Below, one piece after another: positions 50,670 to 58,647 of a stretch of 58,647 bases of DNA. The notes under the pieces were generated by a model that made no database searches, was not told the origin of the DNA, and was given only the letters and a program-made list of their open reading frames with translations. Numbering within the stretch: the first letter of the stretch is position 1; each line of letters opens with the position of its first letter. This DNA is from Clostridia bacterium (GTDB lineage: Bacteria; Bacillota; Clostridia; Christensenellales; Borkfalkiaceae): positions 1 to 58,647 of the forward strand of contig JAIEFR010000024.1 in assembly GCA_029066845.1 (NCBI GenBank), given 5' to 3'. The translations under genes and the position numbers were made by a program.

Positions 50670-51509
50670 ATGGGAAAGGATTTCTGGATTGATTACTGGC
50701 AAAGAATAAAAAATATGGCTGTAAACTTCAATTACAGCTATATTCTCGAGTTCATAATCTTTGCATTGGCGTTCTATCTTGCGTTCAGAATTTTAAAGGG
50801 AAACAAGGGCGGTAAGCTTATCGCTCTGTTTTGCGTTACGGTAATAGTATTCGGTATTGCCTTCTCGCTTTCAACCTCAATCGATTCGCAGGCGCTCGTA
50901 CTTGTAATATTCCTTTTGGTCACCGTCGTAGTTATGATGTTCGACACCGAAATCAAGCGTTCTCTGCTCGGCACTGGTCCCAAAAAGCACCACGCCAAGG
51001 GCGATAGCCTTACGGTGCGCGACATCGAGTTTATAATCGACGAAATCACTCACGCCGTTCAGCATATGTCCAAAAACGATATAGGCGCTTTAATCGTGCT
51101 TTCCAACGGCAACCTGCCCGAAGGAATTATTTCCAGCGGTACGGTAATAAACGCGGATATCAACGCCCCTATGGTGGAGGCGGTGTTCTATCCAAAAGCG
51201 CCCCTGCACGACGGCGCAATGATTATAGAGGGACAGAAAATTCACGCGGCGGGCTGTTTCCTTCCGCTTATTCAGAACAACAACCTTCCCCAGGAGGTCG
51301 GCTCGCGCCACCGCGCGGCTCTCGGCGTAACTACGGTAGCTTCGGTAACGTCCATAGTCGTTTCGGAGGAAACGGGCGTTATCTCGATTGTAAGGAACGG
51401 CGAGGTCAAGAAAAAGTACGCAAACGACGCCGATTTGAGAAACGTGCTCAGCGACTATTTCTGGACCGATCTGACCGGTAACGAACCCAAGGAGAATAAA
51501 GCGCTATGA
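50670..51509 (+). CDS. cdaA: Diadenylate cyclase CdaA
   Basis: Makes c-di-AMP from two ATP; this messenger controls potassium and osmolyte balance. The 279-residue protein has about three N-terminal helices (27-42, 48-67, 74-92) and the DAC domain with the catalytic DGA (LHDGAMII near 178) and RHR (GSRHRAALG near 211). TATAAT at 50623-50628 is the likely promoter and CGGAG the ribosome site. Its stop overlaps the start of a tiny frame that is the anchor of CdaR, the usual regulator. glmM, normally third in this operon, is replaced by a DUF1015 gene. Confidence 0.95.
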   Translation: MGKDFWIDYWQRIKNMAVNFNYSYILEFIIFALAFYLAFRILKGNKGGKLIALFCVTVIVFGIAFSLSTSIDSQALVLVIFLLVTVVVMMFDTEIKRSLLGTGPKKHHAKGDSLTVRDIEFIIDEITHAVQHMSKNDIGALIVLSNGNLPEGIISSGTVINADINAPMVEAVFYPKAPLHDGAMIIEGQKIHAAGCFLPLIQNNNLPQEVGSRHRAALGVTTVASVTSIVVSEETGVISIVRNGEVKKKYANDADLRNVLSDYFWTDLTGNEPKENKAL

Positions 51510-51616
51510 AAAAGTTAGGTAAATTTCTTAAAGATTTATTCACAAAAAATATCGGCATCAAATTGCTTGCGCTCTTTCTTGCGGCTTGCACAGTAGTGCT
51601 TATAAACATCGTTTGA
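51506..51616 (+). CDS. CdaR/YbbR remnant: membrane anchor only
   Basis: A 36-codon frame too short for usual gene finders. It overlaps the cdaA stop by four bases (ATGA) and encodes KKLGKFLKDLFTKNIGIKLL followed by a hydrophobic helix ALFLAACTVVLINIV. This is the characteristic N terminus of YbbR/CdaR proteins (basic segment, NIGLKLL-type motif, helix), which normally carry three or four extracellular YbbR domains. None follows: TGA comes at once and the DUF1015 gene starts nine bases later. Either a functional micro-protein that still touches CdaA, or a decayed gene. Confidence 0.75.
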   Translation: MKKLGKFLKDLFTKNIGIKLLALFLAACTVVLINIV

Positions 51617-51624
51617 GGTGTAAA

Positions 51625-52812
51625 ATGAACGCTATCAAAATTCCCTCGATATTGCTTCCCAAAAACGTCGATATGGAGCTGTGGGCGGTAAACGCCTGCG
51701 ACCAGTTCACTTCGGACAAGAAGTATTGGGCTCAGCTTGACGCACTCATCGGGGACAACCCTTCGACGCTCAGGCTGATTTTTCCCGAGATTTATTTGAA
51801 GAACAAGCCCAAGGAGCGCATAGACGACATAAACGCACATATGCGCGACTATATCTATGGCGGCATTTTCGAAGAGGTGCACGGCGGCTTCATTTTAGTG
51901 GAGCGCACCACCCAGTCGGGCAAGCGCACCGGCATAGTGCTTGCAATCGATTTGGAGGAGTACGATTTCAATCAGGGCAGCAAGGCGCTCATCCGCTCTA
52001 CCGAGGCGACCATTCTGGAAAGAATACCGCCCCGCGTAAAGATAAGGGAGCACGCCCCTATAGAGCTTCCGCACGTTATGCTGTTGTACGACGATAAGGA
52101 AAACGAAGTGCTCGGCAGCGTAAGGCGCGGCAAGGTATTATACGATTTCGAGCTGAATATGGACGGCGGCCACGTCAAGGGTACGTATATTTCCAACGCG
52201 GAGCAGATTACCCAGAAGTTCTATTCGGTATGCGGCGGCGACAAATACGGCAACGGCGAAAAGCTTCTGTTTGCCGTGGGCGACGGCAACCATTCGCTGG
52301 CAACCGCCAAGACCTGTTGGGAGAACATTAAAAAGAAGCTCACGCCCGAGCAGGTGGCAAACCACCCCGCGCGATTTGCGCTGGTGGAGGCGGTCAATAT
52401 CTACGACCCCGCACTCACTTTCGAGCCTATCCACAGGCTTGTCAAGACGGACAAGCCGCAGGTTTTTGCCGAGGGATTAAAGACGAACGGCGGCAAAAAA
52501 GCATATGTTGTAATAGACGGCGTTTCTACCGAAATTCCGTTTACGGACGACGTGCCGCAGGGCATACGCGAGCTTGACGCATACATAGCCGACTTCATTG
52601 AAAAGAACGGCGGAGAGGTGGATTATATCCACGGTGAAGAGGAACTCAAAGGCTTTTCCTCAATGGGCGTCGGCGTAATTCTTCCCGCAATAGCCAAGGA
52701 CGATTTCTTCCGCCTGATAGTTACGGGCGGCAATCTTCCCCGCAAGACCTTCTCTATGGGCGAGGGCAACGAAAAGCGCTACTATATCGAAGGCAAAATT
52801 ATTCAGGGTTAA
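51625..52812 (+). CDS. DUF1015-family protein
   Basis: A 395-residue protein of a widespread family with no settled function. The opening IPSILLPKNVDMELWAVNACDQ is specific to the clostridial branch. VGDGNHSLATAKTCWE near 215-230 is the most conserved block (DGxHR/NHS), which has an enzyme-like look; ALVEAVNIYDPALTFEPIHRL follows. Often placed near serine or aspartate metabolism genes; here aspartate kinase follows. I start at ATG 51625, preceded by GAGGTG, not at the in-frame ATG 51586 within the CdaR remnant. Confidence 0.88.
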   Translation: MNAIKIPSILLPKNVDMELWAVNACDQFTSDKKYWAQLDALIGDNPSTLRLIFPEIYLKNKPKERIDDINAHMRDYIYGGIFEEVHGGFILVERTTQSGKRTGIVLAIDLEEYDFNQGSKALIRSTEATILERIPPRVKIREHAPIELPHVMLLYDDKENEVLGSVRRGKVLYDFELNMDGGHVKGTYISNAEQITQKFYSVCGGDKYGNGEKLLFAVGDGNHSLATAKTCWENIKKKLTPEQVANHPARFALVEAVNIYDPALTFEPIHRLVKTDKPQVFAEGLKTNGGKKAYVVIDGVSTEIPFTDDVPQGIRELDAYIADFIEKNGGEVDYIHGEEELKGFSSMGVGVILPAIAKDDFFRLIVTGGNLPRKTFSMGEGNEKRYYIEGKIIQG

Positions 52813-52865
52813 GCGTCGTACGGTAAAAATCCCAGTTTTTACGGTTGGCAAACCAAGGTAACGAA

Positions 52866-54185
52866 ATGACTTTAAAAGTATGTAAATTCGGCGGCACGTC
52901 TATGGCAGACGGCAACACGATGCAAGCCGTCAAAAAAATAATTCAAAGCGACGAAAAGAGAAAATTCGTCGTCGTATCCGCTCCGGGTAAGCGGTTCAAC
53001 GGGGATATAAAGGTCACCGACCTCCTGTATGCCTGCTACGACGAGCTCAAAGAAAAGGGCAACTGCAAGCAGGCTTTTGCAAGCGTTCGCCAAAGATTCG
53101 AAAGCATCGTTAAAGAGTTGAATATTCAGATGGATATCAAGTCCGTGCTGGACGAAACCGAGCAGCGCCTTAACGAGGAAAAGAGCAGCGACTTTACCGC
53201 TTCGCGCGGCGAATATCTTTCCGCGCGCATAATGGCGGAGCTTCTGGGCGCAAAGTTTATCGACAGCGAGGACGTCGTTTTCTTCAAGAGGGACGGACTT
53301 TTAGACGACGAAAAGACATACCGCGCAATTTCAGCGGCGGTACAGGGAGTTGAAAAGGCGGTCTTCCCCGGCTTCTACGGCAAGGGTAAGGACGGCAAGG
53401 TTAAAACCTTCTCGCGCGGCGGCTCGGATATTTCGGGCGCGATAGTGGCACGTGCGGTCAACGCCTCTGTCTACGAAAACTGGACGGACGTTTCGGGCTT
53501 TCTTGCCTGCGACCCCCGCATAGTGGAAAACCCCAGGCGCATCAAAAATCTTTCCTATAAGGAGCTTCGCGAGCTTTCGTATATGGGCGCAAACGTGCTC
53601 CATTCCGAAAGTATTTTCCCCGTGCGCAAGGCGAATATTCCCATCGTAATCAAGAACACTTTCCGCCCCGACGACGAGGGCACGGCAATTCTTCCCATCT
53701 CGCAGTACACCCCGGACGGCAACGTCGTCACAGGCATTGCGGGTAAGAAAAATTTCACCGTTATTTTAATTGAAAAGAACCATATGAATACCGAAATCGG
53801 CTACGTCCGCAAGGTGCTTTCCGTGCTGGAAAGGGAGGGCGTTTCGGTCGAGCATATCCCTTCGGGAATAGACACTATGTCTGTCGTTCTGGACAGCGAC
53901 GAAGTGCAGGGCTATAAGCTCGAACAGATTATCGAGGGCATAAAGAACGATACCGAACCCGACGTAATAAGGGTTATGGAAAACGTCGCGCTAATCGCAA
54001 CGGTTGGTCACGGAATGTCGTCGTCAATCGGTACTTCGGCGCGCCTGTTTAAAGCGATGGCGGAAGCAAATATAAACGCCAAAATGATTGACCAGGGCTC
54101 CAGCGAGCTTAACATTATCGTCGGCGTAAGAAACGAAGATTGCGAAAAGTGCATTGCCGCAATCTACCACGAATTCTTCGGTTGA
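52866..54185 (+). CDS. lysC: Aspartate kinase
   Basis: Phosphorylates aspartate, entry to lysine, threonine and methionine synthesis. The 439-residue protein has KFGGTSMADG at 6-15 (phosphate loop), SARIMAELLGAKFID, FSRGGSDISGAI near 182 and ENWTDVSGFLACDPRIV near 206-222. Two ACT domains at the C terminus (from about 295) are the normal feedback sites. AAGG precedes the chosen ATG 52866; the upstream in-frame start at 52845 has no ribosome site. No lysine riboswitch is visible: only 53 bases separate it from the upstream gene, and those contain a small GTAAAAA/TTTTTAC hairpin. Confidence 0.93.
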   Translation: MTLKVCKFGGTSMADGNTMQAVKKIIQSDEKRKFVVVSAPGKRFNGDIKVTDLLYACYDELKEKGNCKQAFASVRQRFESIVKELNIQMDIKSVLDETEQRLNEEKSSDFTASRGEYLSARIMAELLGAKFIDSEDVVFFKRDGLLDDEKTYRAISAAVQGVEKAVFPGFYGKGKDGKVKTFSRGGSDISGAIVARAVNASVYENWTDVSGFLACDPRIVENPRRIKNLSYKELRELSYMGANVLHSESIFPVRKANIPIVIKNTFRPDDEGTAILPISQYTPDGNVVTGIAGKKNFTVILIEKNHMNTEIGYVRKVLSVLEREGVSVEHIPSGIDTMSVVLDSDEVQGYKLEQIIEGIKNDTEPDVIRVMENVALIATVGHGMSSSIGTSARLFKAMAEANINAKMIDQGSSELNIIVGVRNEDCEKCIAAIYHEFFG

Positions 54186-54219
54186 TAAATTAGGTTGATA
54201 AAATATCGAATAAAATAAT

Positions 54220-54252
54220 GCCGCGCGGCAGTTATGCCGCGCGGCTTTTTTT
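54220..54252 (+). terminator. Rho-independent terminator after lysC
   Basis: Stem GCCGCGCGGCA / TGCCGCGCGGC, GTTA loop, then TTTTTTT. One of the strongest in the window. Confidence 0.95.
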
Positions 54253-54279
54253 CGTGCAAAAAAATTTTTGCGCAAACAC

Positions 54280-54314
54280 TTGACAGGTAACTGTATCTAT
54301 CCTATAATAACAGT
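54280..54314 (+). promoter_or_regulatory. Promoter and likely operator of the GntR/ABC operon
   Basis: Full consensus: TTGACA (54280-54285), 17-nt spacer, TATAAT (54303-54308). GTAACTGTA (54287-54295) and AACAGTAC (54309-54316) form an imperfect dyad around the -10, the expected place for autorepression by the GntR protein. ATG 54319 follows the -10 after ten bases, so the leader is about four bases. Confidence 0.8.
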
Positions 54315-54318
54315 ACAA

Positions 54319-54696
54319 ATGAAACTTATCGTTAATCCAAACGGCGAACAGCCCATATACGAACAGATTAAATTGCAGATAAAGCAGCAGATTGTCAACG
54401 GCGATTTGGCGCAGGGCACAATGCTGCCTTCTATCCGTATGCTTGCCAAGGAGCTGAAAATCGGCATAATCACCGCAAAGCGCGCCTACGACGATCTGAC
54501 GGAGGAAGGCTTTACGGAGTCCGTTGCGGGCAAGGGCGTGTTTGTGGCGAATACCGACAGGCAGAGGCTGACGGCAGCAGGGGAAGAGGAGCTTAAAAAG
54601 CGGCTTGCATCCTGTATGCAATATGCGCGCGCAAACGGCATCGATAAGCAGAGTTTTGAAAAAATCGTAAAGACCGTGTGGGAGGAAGATAAATGA
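54319..54696 (+). CDS. GntR-family regulator, YtrA type
   Basis: A 125-residue repressor. The winged helix is EQPIYEQIKLQIKQQIVNGD (about 9-28), then LPSIRMLAKELKIGIITAKRAYDDL with the recognition helix, and ESVAGKGVFVA as the wing. The short C-terminal tail (about 50 residues) is the YtrA subfamily layout, whose members control ABC exporters that respond to cell-wall antibiotics. The start 54319 fits the family N terminus; the earlier in-frame ATG lies within the promoter. It overlaps the ABC ATPase gene by four bases. Confidence 0.92.
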   Translation: MKLIVNPNGEQPIYEQIKLQIKQQIVNGDLAQGTMLPSIRMLAKELKIGIITAKRAYDDLTEEGFTESVAGKGVFVANTDRQRLTAAGEEELKKRLASCMQYARANGIDKQSFEKIVKTVWEEDK

Positions 54697-55574
54697 ACGC
54701 GATAGAAGTGGAAAATCTGAACATCGATTTCGGAAATTTCAAAATAGAAAATTTAAACCTTACGGTAAGGAAGGGCGCAATTACGGGTTTAATAGGTGCA
54801 AACGGCGCGGGGAAGACCACGCTTATCAAGGCGATTATGCGCGCCCAGAACGCCCAAAGCGGAAAAATTCTTTATTGCGGAAAAAGCTTTGCGGGCAACG
54901 AAACGGAAATTTTTTCCTCCGTAGCCTGCGTGTTCGACGGCGTAAAGTTTGCAATTACGGTAAAGCCCAAAAGGCTTGTAAAGTTGTACAAGAGCATATA
55001 CCAGTCCTTCGACGAGCAGAAGTTTTTGTCCCTTGCCCAAAAATTCAGCCTGCCGCTCGACTTGCGGGTAAGCAAGTATTCTTTCGGTATGCAGAAAAAG
55101 CTTTCGTTTATCCTTGCGCTGTGTCAGGGTGCGGATACGCTCATTCTCGACGAGCCTACTTCGGGCGTTGATCCCTTTGACAGAAACGAACTGACCTCGC
55201 TCATTCAGGAATTTATGATGGACGAAAACCACGCGGTGCTGTTTTCCACCCACGTCACCGAGGATCTGGATAAGATTGCAGACTATATCGTTATGATGGA
55301 TAACGGAAAGATAGTGCTTGACAAGGACAAGGAAAGTCTTACGGAGAGCTACCGTCTTGTCCGTGCCGCAGAGCTTACTCCCGAATTGGAAGCGTGTGCA
55401 ATCGGCGTCGTAAAGGATATGTTCGGGTATACTTTTATAACCCAAAATACGGAACTTTCGGGCGAGGGTTTGCAGACCAAAGTGCCCACGGTGGAGGAGC
55501 TTTTCGTGCACCTCGTAAGCCAGCGCAAAAGCGGCGGTGACGGGAATTCTTCTCAAAGCATTTTCGGAATCTGA
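54693..55574 (+). CDS. ABC transporter ATP-binding protein (YtrB-like)
   Basis: A 293-residue nucleotide-binding subunit. Walker A GLIGANGAGKTTLIKAI is at about 28-44, a degenerate signature KYSFGMQKKLSFILALCQG near 128, Walker B ADTLILDEPTSGVDP near 148 and the switch histidine in LFSTHVTEDL near 190. The C-terminal 60 residues are the extra domain typical of export ATPases of this class. Permeases follow immediately; together with the GntR protein they form one operon. Confidence 0.93.
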   Translation: MNAIEVENLNIDFGNFKIENLNLTVRKGAITGLIGANGAGKTTLIKAIMRAQNAQSGKILYCGKSFAGNETEIFSSVACVFDGVKFAITVKPKRLVKLYKSIYQSFDEQKFLSLAQKFSLPLDLRVSKYSFGMQKKLSFILALCQGADTLILDEPTSGVDPFDRNELTSLIQEFMMDENHAVLFSTHVTEDLDKIADYIVMMDNGKIVLDKDKESLTESYRLVRAAELTPELEACAIGVVKDMFGYTFITQNTELSGEGLQTKVPTVEELFVHLVSQRKSGGDGNSSQSIFGI

Positions 55575-55586
55575 CGGGTGAAGATT

Positions 55587-56354
55587 ATGAATAAAGTCAA
55601 AAAACAGTTCAAAGATTTCTGGAATTTTTACAGATTAACTATCTACGGCAATAACCAGAAGGAAACGGTAAAACTCTTTTCCTTTCCGACGCTTATAGCA
55701 TTTGTGGTGGCTTTTTTAGCCAATATTCATTTAGGCACTTCGGCTGCGTTCGGCTTTGTGCTTGTCACAAGCTTGATTGCCGTCCACGTCGGGCGCGTGA
55801 CCTTCGACAAAACGGCTCTTATCTCCGTTGCACCGTTCTCGCCCGCACAACGCGTGGTGTTTACCTATCTGACTATGCTTCTCAATGCATTATTCTTTTT
55901 TACCGCGGTTTCGGTATGCAGTGCGGTGGTTATTCTCATTTTAGCATTTATAGACTTCTGCATAACGGGCGACAGCGTTATATTTAAGTCTTCTATTTGG
56001 GAGCAAACGTTTATATCGCCAAACGCCGTAGGCGTAGCGATTCTTTCCGCCTTAATAATTTTCTTTGCCGCAATCGTCCTTTCGCATATAGACAAAACCA
56101 AAATCCGCAATATTGCAACCGGCGTATTTTTTGCACTCAACGAGGCGTTGATGCTGACCGTAATAAACATCGTCGGTTTATCTACGCAGAGCGGTGGAGT
56201 ACGCCGAGGGTTTTTCCTGTCTATCGATTTGGAAATGGTCGATAAGCTCGCCCACCCGTGGATACTGCTATTAGTCCTCGGCATAATTGCGGCGGCAGTG
56301 GCAGGCGTGTCGGTTTGGATGGTAATCAAACGGCATAAGTCAAGTAAGCTGTAA
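55587..56354 (+). CDS. ABC transporter permease-like membrane protein, copy 1
   Basis: A 255-residue protein with six membrane helices. It opens MNKVKKQFKDFWNFYRLTIYG, almost the same as the next gene, and shares the cytoplasmic motif APFSPAQRVVFTYLTM and the DKTKIRNIA loop. So the two are tandem duplicates forming a likely heterodimer with the ATPase. ATG 55587 follows GGGTGA; a GTG nine bases earlier is less likely. Substrate unknown; context favours export of an antimicrobial or lipid. Confidence 0.82.
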   Translation: MNKVKKQFKDFWNFYRLTIYGNNQKETVKLFSFPTLIAFVVAFLANIHLGTSAAFGFVLVTSLIAVHVGRVTFDKTALISVAPFSPAQRVVFTYLTMLLNALFFFTAVSVCSAVVILILAFIDFCITGDSVIFKSSIWEQTFISPNAVGVAILSALIIFFAAIVLSHIDKTKIRNIATGVFFALNEALMLTVINIVGLSTQSGGVRRGFFLSIDLEMVDKLAHPWILLLVLGIIAAAVAGVSVWMVIKRHKSSKL

Positions 56355-56364
56355 GGAGCGGTTT

Positions 56365-57150
56365 ATGAATAAAATCAAAAAGCAGTTCAAGGACTTTATT
56401 TCGTATTATAAGCTCTGCAAGTACGGCGTAAATCTGTCCGACGGCGAAACGGTAAAAAGCTATATACCCGTAATAGTTTGTATTTTTGCGAGTATGCTGT
56501 TTATGCTTTTACAATTTCATATTCAAAGAGTTCAGTCCGCAGGCGTTTTTGCTTTCTCTATCGAGATTTTTTATATAGTGTTTTTATGCGGCGGCGCAAT
56601 GAATATAGGAATAACTACCCGCAACAAACCTTCGATGCTCGGGGTTGCGCCGTTCACACCAAGGCAACGCGTAATATTTTCCTATATTGCCGCGCTCGTA
56701 AAAGCAACGGTCGTATTCGTTATGTGCTTTGCAGTAATGATATTTGCTCTTTTTATAGCTGGTTGCTTAATTTCGGCTGTACTGGGAGAATTCATCTTTG
56801 TGGTTGAAAACGATTTCAGCGAAGTTATGGTATATTCTTCGCGGTATACGCCCGCGTTCAACATTCTTCTCGGCGTGATCTTCTTTTTTGCGTATTTCGC
56901 AATCTGCAATATAGACCGCGCAAAATACCGCAATATTGCGGCAGTATGTTTTGCCGTAGGAATGGTTATTCTTTCAACGGTATTTGCGTACGTCTGCACG
57001 CCCGGTGCGGTTATAATGGATATAAACGACTGCCTCGACAGTCTTAAATATCCCTGGGTGGTTTTCATCGTCCAAGGCGTTCTGGCGGTCGGCGCAATAG
57101 TCGCTTCCGTGTTCGCAACAATCAGGCGTTTCAAATCTTCCCGAATATAA
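56365..57150 (+). CDS. ABC transporter permease-like membrane protein, copy 2
   Basis: A 261-residue paralogue of the preceding protein, opening MNKIKKQFKDFISYYKLCKYG, with six helices and the shared motifs APFTPRQRVIFSYIAA and NIDRAKYRNIA. AAGGAG lies seven bases before the ATG. It closes the operon; a strong terminator follows. Divergence between the copies is large, so the duplication is old. Confidence 0.82.
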   Translation: MNKIKKQFKDFISYYKLCKYGVNLSDGETVKSYIPVIVCIFASMLFMLLQFHIQRVQSAGVFAFSIEIFYIVFLCGGAMNIGITTRNKPSMLGVAPFTPRQRVIFSYIAALVKATVVFVMCFAVMIFALFIAGCLISAVLGEFIFVVENDFSEVMVYSSRYTPAFNILLGVIFFFAYFAICNIDRAKYRNIAAVCFAVGMVILSTVFAYVCTPGAVIMDINDCLDSLKYPWVVFIVQGVLAVGAIVASVFATIRRFKSSRI

Positions 57151-57167
57151 AAATGCGTTATATTCCG

Positions 57168-57197
57168 CCCCGCGCACACATAGTGCGCGGGGCTTTT
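57168..57197 (+). terminator. Rho-independent terminator of the ABC operon
   Basis: Stem CCCCGCGCAC / GTGCGCGGGG, loop ACATA, then CTTTT. Confidence 0.9.
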
Positions 57198-57224
57198 CAT
57201 ATAATGTAATACCGCCTTTTGATT

Positions 57225-58647
<1,423 letters not shown>

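Noticed and set aside
52813-52865. Search for a lysine or other riboswitch before lysC (and before hom)
   Set aside because: The gaps are too short and contain only a small AT-rich hairpin; no aptamer pattern is recognisable.

Overview
The window looks like chromosome of an anaerobic, acetate-forming Bacillota (class Clostridia; an uncultured gut lineage is my best guess). The evidence is a long SRP RNA with an Alu domain, sharp TTGACA-17-TATAAT promoters, a B. subtilis-type LexA box, pta-ackA, the flavin-bifurcating NfnAB pair, CdaA and YtrA-type regulators. Base composition is moderately GC-rich throughout, except for one clearly AT-rich island (about 40.5-43.2 kb) and a milder AT-rich patch (36.8-37.8 kb).

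Layout. 1-1.2 kb: SRP RNA (minus strand, cut by the window edge) divergent from an Mrp-type Fe-S ATPase. 1.3-6.7 kb: a 1780-residue membrane-anchored surface protein whose ninth to eleventh codons are a G9 homopolymer. 6.7-8.7 kb: a two-gene radical-SAM/DNA metabolism operon (minus) with a perfect LexA box at its transcription start. 8.9-11 kb: an OmpR-type two-component system. 11.1-20.1 kb: tcdA, uvrB-uvrA, a ferritin-like diiron protein and two FAD-dependent oxidoreductases. 20.3-22.4 kb: a Pr6Pr membrane protein overlapping convergently with pyruvate kinase. 22.5-24.5 kb: RNase P RNA, a small zinc-ribbon membrane protein and tmcAL. 24.6-30.3 kb: pta-ackA, yceD-rpmF and nfnA-nfnB. 30.3-36.7 kb: small conserved unknowns, a Nudix hydrolase, then an operon ECF S component-coaX-hom-ATP-grasp ligase. 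36.8-40.3 kb: a lipoprotein, a flotillin and a membrane protein. 40.5-43.2 kb: an AT-rich island with a GIY-YIG nuclease, a DEDDh exonuclease interrupted by an in-frame TAA, and an HExxH metallopeptidase, lying against the 3' end of tRNA-Ser(GGA). 43.6-47.4 kb: a membrane protein, a copper P-type ATPase with a C-terminal CopZ-like domain, and an ArsR regulator. 47.5-54.2 kb: comEC-holA, cdaA with a 36-residue CdaR remnant, DUF1015 and aspartate kinase. 54.3-57.2 kb: GntR/ABC export operon. 57.2 kb to the end: a glycosyltransferase followed by a collagen-like repeat protein that runs off the window.

Most of the window is core metabolism and information processing. The unusual items are the G9 switch in the giant surface protein, the SOS-controlled radical SAM operon, the AT-rich nuclease/exonuclease/protease island beside tRNA-Ser, a copper ATPase with DKTAT instead of DKTGT and an internal copZ start, a ComEC whose nuclease domain has lost its metal ligands, a CdaR reduced to its membrane anchor, and several genes whose promoter -10 box lies only 6-10 bases before the start codon, which predicts leaderless or nearly leaderless mRNAs.
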